Source of the DNA: Flavobacterium sp. Root186
Lineage (GTDB): Bacteria; Bacteroidota; Bacteroidia; Flavobacteriales; Flavobacteriaceae
Reading direction: 5' to 3'
Length of the DNA: 64,000 bases
NCBI RefSeq assembly: GCF_001428525.1
Contig: NZ_LMHW01000002.1
Location: 42,039-106,038, forward strand
In this document: positions 1 through 8,761 of the stretch, in pieces
How the letters are laid out: every line of letters begins with the position of its first letter
Position numbering within the stretch: position 1 is the stretch's first letter
Position numbers and translations under genes: made by a program
The notes under the pieces: model-generated
The model's database searches: none
What the model was told of the DNA's origin: nothing
The model's input: the letters and a program-made list of their open reading frames with translations, nothing else

Positions 1-35
1 CTGTTCCAGTTTTCTAAGTCTAAAAGTGTTTTCAT
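1..35 (-). CDS. 5' end of an unidentified gene (partial)
   Basis: Only the first 11 codons lie in the window (MKTLLDLENWN). The ATG at 35-33 overlaps the stop codon of the HAD gene in an ATGA arrangement, so the two are probably translationally coupled. The N-terminus with 'LENWN' resembles the start of chloramphenicol-acetyltransferase-like proteins of Bacteroidota, which begin near a 'WxR' motif. Eleven residues cannot prove this. The existence of a start here is fairly likely; its function is a guess. Confidence 0.4.
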   Translation of the reverse strand, partial: MKTLLDLENWN

Positions 36-742
36 TTTATTAAATTATGGACTACTTCTGTAATCTTTTCGAATGAACTAAAATGTTCGTGTTCAACTTT
101 ATGGTTTATTTTTTCGTGTTCCCAGGTGGTATGAAACGGAATGTGAACGGCATAACCGCCAATTTCTAAAACGGGCAGGATATCAGATTTTAATGAATTT
201 CCGATCATTAAAAATTCATGTGCCTGAATATCCAAACGACCAAGCAGTTTCTGGTAATCAATTTCCTGTTTGTCTGACATTACTTCTATATGATGAAAAT
301 AATGACCTAAACCAGAACGATGCAGTTTGCTGTGCTGATCTTTTAAGTCGCCTTTTGTGGCAACTACTAATTTATATTTTCCGTGTAAAGCTTGCAGCGT
401 TTCTTCGATTCCGTCCAGCAATTCGATTGGTTTTTCAAGGAGTTCTTTTCCATATTGAATTATCTTTTCGATCACTTCAACCGGAATTGTATTGTTTGAA
501 ATGTTCATCGCCGCTTCGATCATCGAAAGAATATAACCTTTAATTCCGTAACCGTATAAAGGTAAATTTGCAATTTCGATTTTAAATAATTCCTGCGAAA
601 TTCCCTGATGCGAAAGATAATCTTCCATCAAGGCGCAAAACTTGTGCTCTGTTTCCTGAAAATAAGGTTCGTTTACAAATAAAGTATCATCGGCATCAAA
701 TGCGATTACTTTTAAGTTTGGTATTTTGCTTTTATGTAACAT
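32..742 (-). CDS. HAD-family hydrolase (phosphatase)
   Basis: A 236-residue soluble HAD-superfamily hydrolase, probably a small-molecule phosphatase. Motif I is FDADDTLF (nucleophile D16, acid/base D18). Motif II is around 'VVATKGD' and motif IV is 'GNSLKSD' near the C-terminus. The helical insert after motif I is the usual C1 cap. I start at the ATG at 742; an in-frame TTG at 757 only adds five residues. The stop overlaps the start of the next minus-strand gene by ATGA. Substrate unknown. Confidence 0.85.
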   Translation of the reverse strand: MLHKSKIPNLKVIAFDADDTLFVNEPYFQETEHKFCALMEDYLSHQGISQELFKIEIANLPLYGYGIKGYILSMIEAAMNISNNTIPVEVIEKIIQYGKELLEKPIELLDGIEETLQALHGKYKLVVATKGDLKDQHSKLHRSGLGHYFHHIEVMSDKQEIDYQKLLGRLDIQAHEFLMIGNSLKSDILPVLEIGGYAVHIPFHTTWEHEKINHKVEHEHFSSFEKITEVVHNLIK

Positions 743-958
743 AATGTTTTGTTTCAAGTGTTTTTTGTTTCAGGTTTCAGGTTTTGGTTTTTTGCCAAGA
801 ATTACACGAATTGCACTAATTTTTTTTGCCACAGATTAAAAAAGATTAAAATGATTTTTATCTGCCTGATCTGCCAAATCTGCGTGAGAACTTTTCAGAA
901 GCAAATTTAAAAATCAATCCGCGTAAACCCGTTTAATCTGTAAAATCCGCGGACCAGC

Positions 959-1843
959 TTATTTAGAAAACAGACTTTTTAAAGAAATCGTCTTATCATA
1001 AAAAGTAATTCGGATTCCAAAAAGTAATATAATACCGCCGAAAACCATTTGTAAAGTTATTTTTTCTTCTAAAAATAACCAAGCTAAAATAGAGGTAATT
1101 ACAGCCTGACTCAATAAACTCAATGAAACTCTGGTCGCGCGCATGTGCTGCGTGGCGTAACTAATCGAAAGCCAGGCGCACAATTGACAAATTACTGCCT
1201 GAAGAATCAAGACAAACCAGCCTGTATTTGAAAATCCTGTAAAAGGTTCATTCAAAGAATAACAAAGAATTCCCAGATAAACGCTCGAAGCCAATAAACT
1301 AATGGTCATAAACGATAAAACATCTACTTGAGAAAGTACATTTTTGCTGACTAAAAGATAAATCGAATATAAGATTCCGGATAAAACGGCAAACAGAAAA
1401 GCCTGATTGAAATTTAAATCAATAAAAAACTCAAATCCAACCAAAGTCACCATTCCGAATAAAGAAACAATTGTTCCAATCCAAAAGTTTGGCGCTGGTT
1501 TTGATTTCAGAAATAAAAATGAACCAATTCCTACCCAGACCGGAGATAAATTCGTTAATAAAGAAGCCTGAGTTGCACTCGAATCCTGAATGGCAATATT
1601 CCAAACCGCAACATCCGAAGAAAATAAAACCCCGCAAAGCATTGCCAAAAGAGCAAATTTCAAACTCGGAAGTTTAAAATTTTTACTTAAAACAACATAA
1701 GGCAAAAGCAAAACGACTGCAAAAAACATTCGGTAAAAAGCCGAAATTAATCCAGGTGTTAAACGTAATTTAACCAATATAGGAAAAATCGAAATACAGA
1801 GTATACCACATATTAAAGCTAGTCTTGGTTTGGTGATTTTCAT
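959..1843 (-). CDS. EamA/DMT-family transporter
   Basis: An inner-membrane protein of 294 residues with about ten hydrophobic segments in two similar halves, as in the drug/metabolite transporter (EamA) family, which exports amino acids or other small metabolites. The first half has 'AFYRMFFAVVLLLP' and 'NLSPVWVGIGSF', the second 'SLLSQAVITSILAWLFLEE'; these are the paired EamA signatures. An upstream in-frame extension to 1915 adds 24 non-hydrophobic residues, so I choose the ATG at 1843, which begins just before the first membrane helix. Substrate cannot be read from sequence. It lies 93 nt downstream of metG on the same strand. Confidence 0.85.
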   Translation of the reverse strand: MKITKPRLALICGILCISIFPILVKLRLTPGLISAFYRMFFAVVLLLPYVVLSKNFKLPSLKFALLAMLCGVLFSSDVAVWNIAIQDSSATQASLLTNLSPVWVGIGSFLFLKSKPAPNFWIGTIVSLFGMVTLVGFEFFIDLNFNQAFLFAVLSGILYSIYLLVSKNVLSQVDVLSFMTISLLASSVYLGILCYSLNEPFTGFSNTGWFVLILQAVICQLCAWLSISYATQHMRATRVSLSLLSQAVITSILAWLFLEEKITLQMVFGGIILLFGIRITFYDKTISLKSLFSK

Positions 1844-1936
1844 TTTATTTGTTTTTTTAGGCTTGTAAGTAAAAAGAAAATTGCGTGAATCAATTAAAAT
1901 AATCGACTCACGCAATTTATATAAGTATATAAAATC

Positions 1937-3994
1937 TTAGTTTACAGTCGATCCGTTTGGTGCATCAGCATCTGGATTTACAAAAACCAATTTTCCTTCG
2001 GCATTTGTAGTCATTAAAATCATTCCCTGACTTTCAACACCGCGTAAAGCTCTTGGCGCTAAATTCGCTAAAACAGAAACACGTTTCCCAATGATTTCTT
2101 CTGGAGAAAAACTCTCGGCAATTCCCGAAACAATGGTACGAACGTCAATTCCTGTATCAACTTTAAGAACCAAAAGTTTGTTCGCTTTTGGCATTTTTTC
2201 TGCTTCCAGAATAGTTCCAATACGAATGTCCATTTTGGCAAAATCCTCAAACTGAATTAAATCTTTTTGCGGTTCAGCTTGTTTGTTTTCGGCAAGGTTA
2301 GCCGTTTTTGTAGCTTCCAATTTATCTATTTGTTTTTGTATTTCTTCGTCTTCTATTTTTGCGAAAAGCAATTCTGCTTCACCAATTTTGTGCCCTTCTA
2401 CAATTAATTCTGAATTTTCAGCAACATCATTCCATTTCAATTGACCTTCATTTTTCAAGATTCTTGACAATTTAGCAGCTGTAAAAGGCAAAAACGGTTC
2501 AGCTAAAACGCTTAACGCAGCAGCAATTTGAAGTGCAACATACATTTGAGTTTTTACACGTTCCGGATCATCTTTCATTACTTTCCAAGGCTCTTCATCA
2601 GCAAGATATTTGTTTCCTAAACGGGCAACATTCATCAATTCGCCTAAAGCTTCACGGAATCTGTAACGCTCAACTGAACTTGAAATTACAGCAGGATACG
2701 CTTTTAATTCGGCTAAAGTTGCTTCGTCAATTTCAGTAAATTCATTTGGAGTTGGAATAACACCTTCGTAATATTTGTTAGTTAAAACCACAACACGATT
2801 AATGAAATTCCCGAAAATGGCAACTAATTCATTGTTATTTCTAGCTTGGAAATCTTTCCAGGTAAAATCGTTATCTTTTGTTTCCGGAGCGTTTGATGTT
2901 AAAGCGTAACGCAAAACATCTTGTTTCTCTGGAAAATCTTCTAAATATTCGTGTAACCAAACCGCCCAGTTTTTTGAAGTCGAAAGTTTGTTTCCTTCTA
3001 AATTCAAAAACTCATTTGCAGGAACATTGTCTGGTAAAATATAACTTCCTTCGGCTTTAAGCATTGCCGGGAAAATAATACAGTGAAAAACAATATTGTC
3101 TTTCCCGATAAAGTGAACCAGTTTCGTTTCTTCATCTTTCCAATATGGTTCCCAGTCTTTTCCTTCGCGCGCTGCCCATTCTTTCGTAGAAGAAATGTAT
3201 CCGATAGGTGCATCAAACCAAACGTATAATTTTTTTCCTTCGGCACCTTCAACCGGAACGTCAATTCCCCAATCAAGGTCACGCGTTACGGCACGAGGCT
3301 CAAGTCCGCCGTCGATCCAAGATTTAACTTGTCCGTACACGTTAGGTTTCCAGTCATTTTTATGTCCAACCAAAATCCATTCGGTCAAGAAATCAGAATA
3401 ACGGTCTAAAGGTAAAAACCAGTGTTTTGTTTCTTTTAAAATTGGAGTTTCACCAGTAATTGTTGATTTCGGATTAATCAAATCAGTCGCATTCAAAGTC
3501 GATCCGCATTTTTCGCATTGGTCGCCGTAAGCTTCCGGGTTATCACATTTTGGACAAGTTCCTACCACAAAACGGTCTGCTAAAAACTGATCTGCTTTTG
3601 CATCGTACAATTGTTCTGTTACTTCTTCAATAAAATCACCGTTATCATACAAAGTTCTGAAGAATTCCTGAGCCGTATCATGATGAACTTTAGCCGAAGT
3701 TCTTGAATAATTGTCAAAAGAAATTCCGAAATCAGAAAATGATCTGCGGATAATTCCGTCATATTTATCTATAACTTCTTGTGGCGTAACTCCTTCTTTT
3801 TTTGCTTTCATCGAAATGGCAACACCATGTTCATCGCTTCCGCAGATAAACGCAACGTCTTTATTTTGCAAACGCAAATATCTTGAATATATATCTGCAG
3901 GCACGTAAACCCCTGCCAAATGGCCAATGTGGATTGGTCCGTTTGTATATGGTAATGCCGCAGTAATAGTATATCTCTTTGGATTTTGTATCAT
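1937..3994 (-). CDS. metG: Methionyl-tRNA synthetase
   Basis: Charges tRNA-Met with methionine in the cytoplasm (class I aminoacyl-tRNA synthetase, 685 residues). Visible parts in order: HIGH motif at residues 22-25 (HIGH itself), a zinc knuckle with CPKC and CEKC around residues 145-165, the second signature as KLSTS near residue 340 rather than KMSKS, the anticodon-binding helical domain, and a C-terminal EMAP-II/Trbp-like tRNA-binding OB domain from about residue 580 that serves dimerisation. Full length for the MetG1 type with the C-terminal extension. A -7-like element lies upstream (4014-4021, minus). Confidence 0.98.
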   Translation of the reverse strand: MIQNPKRYTITAALPYTNGPIHIGHLAGVYVPADIYSRYLRLQNKDVAFICGSDEHGVAISMKAKKEGVTPQEVIDKYDGIIRRSFSDFGISFDNYSRTSAKVHHDTAQEFFRTLYDNGDFIEEVTEQLYDAKADQFLADRFVVGTCPKCDNPEAYGDQCEKCGSTLNATDLINPKSTITGETPILKETKHWFLPLDRYSDFLTEWILVGHKNDWKPNVYGQVKSWIDGGLEPRAVTRDLDWGIDVPVEGAEGKKLYVWFDAPIGYISSTKEWAAREGKDWEPYWKDEETKLVHFIGKDNIVFHCIIFPAMLKAEGSYILPDNVPANEFLNLEGNKLSTSKNWAVWLHEYLEDFPEKQDVLRYALTSNAPETKDNDFTWKDFQARNNNELVAIFGNFINRVVVLTNKYYEGVIPTPNEFTEIDEATLAELKAYPAVISSSVERYRFREALGELMNVARLGNKYLADEEPWKVMKDDPERVKTQMYVALQIAAALSVLAEPFLPFTAAKLSRILKNEGQLKWNDVAENSELIVEGHKIGEAELLFAKIEDEEIQKQIDKLEATKTANLAENKQAEPQKDLIQFEDFAKMDIRIGTILEAEKMPKANKLLVLKVDTGIDVRTIVSGIAESFSPEEIIGKRVSVLANLAPRALRGVESQGMILMTTNAEGKLVFVNPDADAPNGSTVN

Positions 3995-4013
3995 AACTCA
4001 ATTTTATTGAGTG

Positions 4014-4021
4014 CAAAAATA
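4014..4021 (-). promoter_or_regulatory. -7 element TATTTTTG upstream of metG
   Basis: On the minus strand this reads TATTTTTG, a perfect match to the Bacteroidota TAnnTTTG box, 20 nt upstream of the metG ATG. No good -33 TTG is found at 17-23 nt, so confidence is moderate. Confidence 0.45.
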
Positions 4022-4110
4022 AGCAATAGAATTGAGATTTTGTTATTGCACAAAGATTCGCTAAGAGTTTTCGCAAAGATTCACAAAGATTTTTGTTGTT
4101 GTGGCGAAAT

Positions 4111-4243
4111 AATCTCGCAAAGTCGCAGAGTCGCAAAGTTTTTTTAATTTTAGCCACAGATTAGAAGGATTTAAATGATTTTTACTTAAATCTGCTCAAT
4201 CTGCGTAAAACAAAACTTTGCGACTCTGCGACTTTGCGAGATT
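4111..4243. repeat. 30-bp perfect inverted repeat
   Basis: Arms 4111-4140 and 4214-4243 are exact reverse complements (30/30), built from 'ctcgcaaagtcgcagag' type words. The 73-nt centre holds a second repeat word (aatctgcg type). The same arm family recurs at 8559-8624. It lies between divergent genes, so it is not simply a terminator. Confidence 0.9.
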
Positions 4244-4381
4244 CAAAAAATAAAAAACTCTGCGAGTCTCTGTGGTATAACCCCATAAAATAGAACCAGT
4301 TTAAACTAGCATTACAAGTAAAATCTTCAAGATTTATTTCGCAATCTTTGCTTTCCGAAAAAAAAACAAAAAAACAAGTTT

Positions 4382-4609
4382 ATGAGCAAGACAAAATTAA
4401 TCATCAATAAAAACGGATCGATCAAAATAGAAGGTGATTTTGAAATCATGGATCCGGAAGGAGTACTTTACGGTTTACAAGGAAGATCTGCACTTGGGCT
4501 TTGCCGTTGTGGATTATCTAATAACAAACCATTTTGCGATGGTGGACACAGAAACAATTTCGAACATGATTCTGTTGCATTTGATTTACCGCCAATGAAA
4601 ACGAACTAA
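4382..4609 (+). CDS. CDGSH-type iron-sulfur protein
   Basis: A 75-residue protein with one CDGSH zinc-finger-like 2Fe-2S site: CRCGLSNNKPFCDGGH, giving the C-x-C-...-C-x3-H ligand set (three Cys, one His). The fourth residue of the name motif is Gly (CDGGH) instead of Ser, which is a common variant and not a ligand. These small proteins bind a redox-active, pH-labile 2Fe-2S cluster and are implicated in iron/redox handling. It is monocistronic: its own hairpin terminator follows and the next gene is convergent. Confidence 0.9.
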   Translation: MSKTKLIINKNGSIKIEGDFEIMDPEGVLYGLQGRSALGLCRCGLSNNKPFCDGGHRNNFEHDSVAFDLPPMKTN

Positions 4610-4634
4610 ATCTTTACTTAGTTTTGAATATAAA

Positions 4635-4664
4635 AAAAGCTGCATTTTCTGGATGCAGCTTTTT
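4635..4664. terminator. Bidirectional terminator after CDGSH gene and phzF-like gene
   Basis: An 11-bp stem (aaaagctgcat / atgcagctttt) with a 7-nt loop, flanked by A-runs on the left and T-runs on the right, lies between two convergent genes. Confidence 0.85.
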
Positions 4665-4666
4665 GT

Positions 4667-5569
4667 TTATATATAAAGTTCCCCTTTCATCGTAATAATC
4701 GAAGAACCGCCTACTAAAATATCTTCTTCACGATTCATAACTTCAATCATTGAAGCCTGTTTTAATTTGACACCTTGAAGAATTTTATACTCTTTCTCAG
4801 ATTTAGTGAATTTCTTTTGTGTTAAAAAGCCAATTAACGGGCCAGCAGCTGTTCCCGTTGCCGGATCTTCAAATATCCCGATTATTGGGTTAAAAAATCT
4901 CGTTTCGACTATATGTTCCTGACCTTCATCGGCAATAGTGAAACAATAAAAACCTTCAAAATTATATTCTTTTGAGATTTCGATTAAGAGTTGATTATCT
5001 GGAACACAGCTGTTAAGTAATTGACTGTTTTTTATGGGAACCATTGTGTGAGCGACTTCTGTTTTAACTATTGTTGGAACAAAAGCATTCACATCTAAAT
5101 CTTCAATTTTTAAACCGAGAGCTACCGCAATTCTATAAGTTGGTATTTCTTGTTTGATCACTGCCGATTTTTGATGCATTTGAACAACAGGATAAAAAGT
5201 AACCGGATCAAAACTTACAGTTAACGGAATTGGGGAACGCTTCATAATTACAAAAGGTTCGCTTTCATTTTGCTCGTCAAAAATGGGCATTCCTTTTAGT
5301 AAAGCACCGCAGACTGCACCTAATAGATTATGGCCTGCGCCGTCGATTTCAATTCCGGTTGGAGTAAACGAACGAACATTTAGTGCTTTCTTTTCTTTAG
5401 AATAATACACGAAAGAAGTTTCAGAATAGCCAAATTCTTTAGAAATATCCTGATAGGTTTCTAGTTTTAGATTTCCATCGGTAAAAACTACAGAAAGCGG
5501 ATTTCCTTTATAGCTTTCGTTTGAAAACACATCTAAAACATAATATTCTAATGCTGTTCTTCCTTCCAT
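4667..5569 (-). CDS. PhzF-family isomerase
   Basis: A 300-residue cytoplasmic protein of the PhzF / diaminopimelate-epimerase-like fold. Signatures: 'NPLSVVF' near the N-terminus, 'EIDGAGHNLLGAV' in the first lobe and 'FEDPATGTAAGPLIGFL' in the second, the two positions that line the active-site cleft. PhzF itself isomerises a phenazine precursor, but no other phenazine genes are present, so the physiological substrate here is unknown. It ends convergently against the CDGSH gene and shares its terminator. Confidence 0.88.
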   Translation of the reverse strand: MEGRTALEYYVLDVFSNESYKGNPLSVVFTDGNLKLETYQDISKEFGYSETSFVYYSKEKKALNVRSFTPTGIEIDGAGHNLLGAVCGALLKGMPIFDEQNESEPFVIMKRSPIPLTVSFDPVTFYPVVQMHQKSAVIKQEIPTYRIAVALGLKIEDLDVNAFVPTIVKTEVAHTMVPIKNSQLLNSCVPDNQLLIEISKEYNFEGFYCFTIADEGQEHIVETRFFNPIIGIFEDPATGTAAGPLIGFLTQKKFTKSEKEYKILQGVKLKQASMIEVMNREEDILVGGSSIITMKGELYI

Positions 5570-5732
5570 TCCTTAATTTCTTTTGTTTTTTTGAGGGAAT
5601 AAAATTACGGTTTATTATTGTAAATAACCTACAGGAAAAATACCCATTTTTATAGTTATTTTGTTAAAAGAAGTTCGCTTTCTGAATCACAAATTTCAGG
5701 TTGAACGGTTGGTAGAATATGCTTTCATTACT

Positions 5733-6290
5733 TTACAACATTCGTTTTCCTTCAGCGCTAAATTTTATTGCTTTCTCTAATCTTGCAAGTCTGGTTTTTT
5801 CTTGTTTGGCGCTCATAATTACGTGAATTATTACTTTTTTGTATGATGGCGCCTGATTGCTGAAATATTCCCAAGCTGTTTCATTAGCTTTAAATTGCTT
5901 TTCGAATTCAGGGTCGAGAACATACGCTTCATTTTCATGCGAGTAAATTTTAGATCTTTCTTCCGATCTGTGTTCGAAAGCTTTTATTCCGGCTTCTTTC
6001 ATCAATCCGGCTTTTGTGAGCACTTCGACTTTTTTAATGTTTATAACACTCCAAATACTCGACTTTTTTCTTGGCGTAAATCTAATCGTATAACTTTCCT
6101 CGTCAATAGTTCTTCGAATGCCGTCAATCCAGCCAAAACAAAGTGCCTGATCTACAGATTCTGACCAGGTCATAGATGGTTTTTTGGTGCTCACTTTATA
6201 GAAACCAACGACAAGTTCGGTTTCTTTTTGATAATGCTTTTCTAACCATTCTCTAAATTTTTCCTGGGTTGGGAAGAAGGTTGGGTTCAT
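5733..6290 (-). CDS. YdeI/OmpD-associated family protein
   Basis: A soluble 185-residue protein. The block 'TWSESVDQALCFGWIDG' followed by 'IRFTPRKKSSIWS' is the characteristic core of the YdeI/OmpD-associated family, also annotated as bacteriocin-protection-like. The biochemical role is not established. It is the last gene of a minus-strand group: only 5 nt separate its start from the stop of the lipoprotein gene upstream, so they are likely cotranscribed. Confidence 0.85.
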   Translation of the reverse strand: MNPTFFPTQEKFREWLEKHYQKETELVVGFYKVSTKKPSMTWSESVDQALCFGWIDGIRRTIDEESYTIRFTPRKKSSIWSVINIKKVEVLTKAGLMKEAGIKAFEHRSEERSKIYSHENEAYVLDPEFEKQFKANETAWEYFSNQAPSYKKVIIHVIMSAKQEKTRLARLEKAIKFSAEGKRML

Positions 6291-6295
6291 ATTTA

Positions 6296-6805
6296 TTAGT
6301 TCTCTTTTAAAGGTGGTGGTGGAGGCGGTAGAAAAGAAGTTAAATCACCAAAATCTATAATTTGTTTTGTTGATATAAACTTCAGATTTTTTTTAAAATA
6401 AGCTAAAGAATCGATGTAGTTATAAAGTTCTTTAGGTGCATTATTTCCATAGATAGAAATTGACTTGCTCTTGCCATTTACAATGATATTTATTAAACAG
6501 CTATATCCGTCGCATAAATTTTCTTGGTGATATTCAGAGCTAAACTTGTTAAAGTCTAATTTTTTGAAATATTTGTTTAATTTTATTTTTTCTTCACTTT
6601 GAATTATAGCGTAAAAATTTCCTTGAGGTTCTGGAAATCTTTTTTGAAAAAATACAGTGTCACTTTTGGTAAACTTAATAGAAATGGAATGACGCAATCC
6701 ACTTTCAGATAAAACCAAACTGTCAAATGGAAATTCTGTTGTTTCTTCTTTTTTGCAGCCGAAGAAAAGACATCCGATTGTAATTAATAAAACTGTTTTC
6801 TTCAT
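6296..6805 (-). CDS. Small lipoprotein, unknown function
   Basis: 169 residues. The N-terminus MKKTVLLITIGCLFFGCKKEE is a signal peptide with a lipobox ending in Cys17; Lys-Lys-Glu-Glu follows the cysteine. The rest is a mixed alpha/beta domain without a motif I recognise, and the protein ends in an unusual run of prolines (SFLPPPPPPLKEN). Tightly packed between the YdeI-like gene (5 nt) and a small membrane protein gene (3 nt). Confidence 0.7.
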   Translation of the reverse strand: MKKTVLLITIGCLFFGCKKEETTEFPFDSLVLSESGLRHSISIKFTKSDTVFFQKRFPEPQGNFYAIIQSEEKIKLNKYFKKLDFNKFSSEYHQENLCDGYSCLINIIVNGKSKSISIYGNNAPKELYNYIDSLAYFKKNLKFISTKQIIDFGDLTSFLPPPPPPLKEN

Positions 6806-6808
6806 AAT

Positions 6809-7093
6809 TTAAACGAACAAATTAGCGATTGCTCTAACAATCCATAAAAGTATAATAAATAACAGAAAAGAGAATTGTACTTTATTGACTTTTTGATTTC
6901 CAAATTTTCTAACGAATAATCTATCAATCAATATAACTAGAGAAACAGGAATCAAACCCATTAAAATATAAATTCCCAATAAACTATCTTCCGCAGAATT
7001 TTCTGTTATCAGGATTATGGAATAAATTATTCCTGCTAAAATGGAGAGAATTCCTAAAAGGAAAAATAGAGTTAGGTTTTTGGGGAAGTTCAT
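6809..7093 (-). CDS. Small membrane protein, unknown function
   Basis: 94 residues with three hydrophobic segments (about residues 8-28, 38-57 and 73-93) and a short charged loop containing 'DRLFVRKFG'. No recognisable family. Its start overlaps the stop of the preceding minus-strand gene by ATGA, indicating translational coupling with that membrane protein. Confidence 0.65.
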   Translation of the reverse strand: MNFPKNLTLFFLLGILSILAGIIYSIILITENSAEDSLLGIYILMGLIPVSLVILIDRLFVRKFGNQKVNKVQFSFLLFIILLWIVRAIANLFV

Positions 7094-7488
7094 ATAGTTC
7101 TGCTGATTATTCTTCTTGCACGAAAGAAAATTACAATTGAAATAATAAAATTAGTAAAAAGATAAAACCCAGTTATAGCTTCATGTCTAATTATTTCGAA
7201 ACAAACGGTTACGACAAGCAATATTGAAAAAAAAATATTAAACCAGCCAATAAGTATTAGCAGAAAAACTTTTGATTGATTTGATTTCCAAATCTTTAAA
7301 AATGAAAACAAAAGAATTAATATACCTAATCCTGAACTAATCCAGCAACTCCATATGTAAATAAAAAGTGTTTTAAAGCCACTAAAAAGAACAGGGTTGT
7401 CAAAATAATAAATAAAAAACATAACGACTGACCAGATATTGGTAATTAAAAGAGAAAGAAGTAAACTTTTGTAAATAATGTTTTTCAT
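7090..7488 (-). CDS. Membrane protein, unknown function
   Basis: 132 residues, four predicted membrane segments, basic C-terminus (RARRIISRTI). It is first in a compact minus-strand operon of four (7488 to 5733), and its stop overlaps the start of the next small membrane protein by ATGA. The co-occurrence of two small membrane proteins, a lipoprotein and a YdeI-like protein suggests an envelope unit, but no function can be read. Confidence 0.65.
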   Translation of the reverse strand: MKNIIYKSLLLSLLITNIWSVVMFFIYYFDNPVLFSGFKTLFIYIWSCWISSGLGILILLFSFLKIWKSNQSKVFLLILIGWFNIFFSILLVVTVCFEIIRHEAITGFYLFTNFIISIVIFFRARRIISRTI

Positions 7489-7661
7489 GGTTTGGTGGTT
7501 TTTGGTTAAATATTGAAATTTACACTATTACATTTATCATGCCGAAGGTTTTGTCAATTCAATTTTGGTTTTATCGAGTCCTATACAGTTTCTATTCTGA
7601 AATTAAATTAACTTTAGTTTTGAAAGATTCTAGAAAACAATATAGTCTTTAAGAAAAGCAG

Positions 7662-7669
7662 TAAATTTG
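7662..7669 (+). promoter_or_regulatory. -7 element TAAATTTG upstream of the 56-residue protein gene
   Basis: A perfect TAnnTTTG box 43 nt upstream of the ATG at 7713. No clear -33 TTG at the expected distance, so only the -7 part is supported. Confidence 0.4.
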
Positions 7670-7712
7670 TATTTGTCGCTTTTTTATTTTGAAAAATTAA
7701 ATAATCTAAACC

Positions 7713-7883
7713 ATGGCAAAGGGACCCGAAAAAAACACCAAAAACAAAGCTTTGCATACCAAATTACTAAATCGGAAAAAGGCTAAACTTCAAGAAGAAA
7801 AAAGAGAACGCGCCTTGCGTTTGAAAGAATTAGTTGCAAAAATCAATGAAAAAAAGAGGAACGACGAACTTGATGCCAAATAA
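7713..7883 (+). CDS. Small basic protein (56 residues)
   Basis: A short open frame beginning MAKGPEKNTKNKALHTK and ending in DELDAK. It is rich in Lys/Arg and predicted to be one long helix in its second half (KLQEEKRERALRLKELVAKI). Frame and codon use match neighbouring genes, and it has a -7 box in front and a stop 70 nt before the next gene. I do not recognise a family. A nucleic-acid or acidic-partner binding role would fit the charge but is inference. Confidence 0.65.
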   Translation: MAKGPEKNTKNKALHTKLLNRKKAKLQEEKRERALRLKELVAKINEKKRNDELDAK

Positions 7884-7953
7884 ATCAGATTGTATTTCTT
7901 TTCTGTTTTAATTTGCTGAAATTTGCAAAAACAAATCTCAAAACAAAACTCAA

Positions 7954-8496
7954 ATGGAGGAATTCGGTAGAATAATAGTTTCTGAAACAGCAATGAAAAG
8001 TGAAAATCCGCAGGATGTTATTCACTCTAATATTTCGGTAATCAACTTAATGCGTGAAGAAGGTGTAGACGACGAATTTATTCACGAAGATGCATTGACA
8101 AGTTACTATCTCGATTATTACTATTCACAATATACCGAAGGAAATTTTTCGCAGTTTGTCTACAATTCAGGCTGGAACAAAGAACTAAACGAATTGATTG
8201 AAGAAGGCCTGGCTTTAATTGGTGCCGAAAAACACTTAGAATTATTTCTGGAGCAAAGCAAAAAAGTGAAACTAATAAGCAATATCAAGCTGGGGAAATT
8301 CCTGAAAGCGAAATTAGAAGGCGTAAATCCGGTTCGTGATTCATTAAACAACGACATTTTTTTTGAATTAGAAGAAAATCTGGCCCAACTAAATGCCAAT
8401 TTCTTAAAAAACCATCCCGATTTTGAAGTGCTTTCTGTAGACGAAATGTTTGCGGATTTAGAGGAATTTGTTGGGCATGAAATTAAGAGAGCGTAG
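7954..8496 (+). CDS. DMP19-like (DUF4375) acidic protein
   Basis: A 180-residue soluble protein with strong acidic excess. The block 'YYLDYYYSQYTEGNFSQFVYN' region (about residues 50-70) followed by a helical half resembles the DUF4375 family. One member, Neisseria DMP19, is a DNA mimic that sequesters a repressor; whether this homologue does so is unknown. Located 70 nt after the basic 56-residue protein gene on the same strand, so a pair acting together is possible but not shown. Confidence 0.6.
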   Translation: MEEFGRIIVSETAMKSENPQDVIHSNISVINLMREEGVDDEFIHEDALTSYYLDYYYSQYTEGNFSQFVYNSGWNKELNELIEEGLALIGAEKHLELFLEQSKKVKLISNIKLGKFLKAKLEGVNPVRDSLNNDIFFELEENLAQLNANFLKNHPDFEVLSVDEMFADLEEFVGHEIKRA

Positions 8497-8558
8497 TTTT
8501 TTCTACCGCAAAGATTCACAAAGGTTTCTCGCAGAGATTCACTAAGTTTTTTTGTTTT

Positions 8559-8624
8559 AATCTCGCAAAGTCGCGAAGTCGCAGAGAAAATAAAAACTTT
8601 GCGACTTCGCGACTTTGCGAGATT
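8559..8624. repeat. 25-bp perfect inverted repeat
   Basis: Arms 8559-8583 and 8600-8624 match 25/25 with a 16-nt centre; arm words (ctcgcaaagtcgc) are shared with the repeat at 4111-4243. Flanking sequence on both sides holds weaker, longer-range pairing ('cgcagagattc' words). No T-run follows, so it is a repeat element rather than a plain terminator. Confidence 0.9.
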
Positions 8625-8761
8625 AATTCACACTTCTTTAAATATTCTTTGCGAATCTCTGCGAAAAATCTCTGCGAAGCTTTGTGAAATAAACTCACGT
8701 AAACACTTCTTTCTGAATTAATTGATTTAAATTTAGTTCCGTATAAATAATAGCGTTATTT

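Larger units (their letters stand above)
3995..4381. other. Gene-free 387-bp gap with repeats
   Basis: The gap separates divergent metG and the CDGSH gene. It contains a -7 element for metG (4014-4021), a 30-bp perfect inverted repeat (4111-4243), and degenerate copies of the same 'cgcaaagattc' and 'aatctgcg' words seen in other gaps. No open frame with a plausible start and no tRNA-like fold was seen. Confidence 0.7.

Noticed and set aside
193..543. 116-codon plus-strand open frame inside the HAD gene
   Set aside because: It lies antisense to a frame with clear HAD motifs and has no motif or promoter of its own. The same reasoning applies to the other antisense or out-of-frame open frames within metG, mgtE, proC, nhaA, the VWA gene, radA and others.
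4667..5569. Phenazine biosynthesis locus
   Set aside because: Only a PhzF-fold protein is present. PhzF homologues are widespread without phenazine production, and no other phz genes are here.
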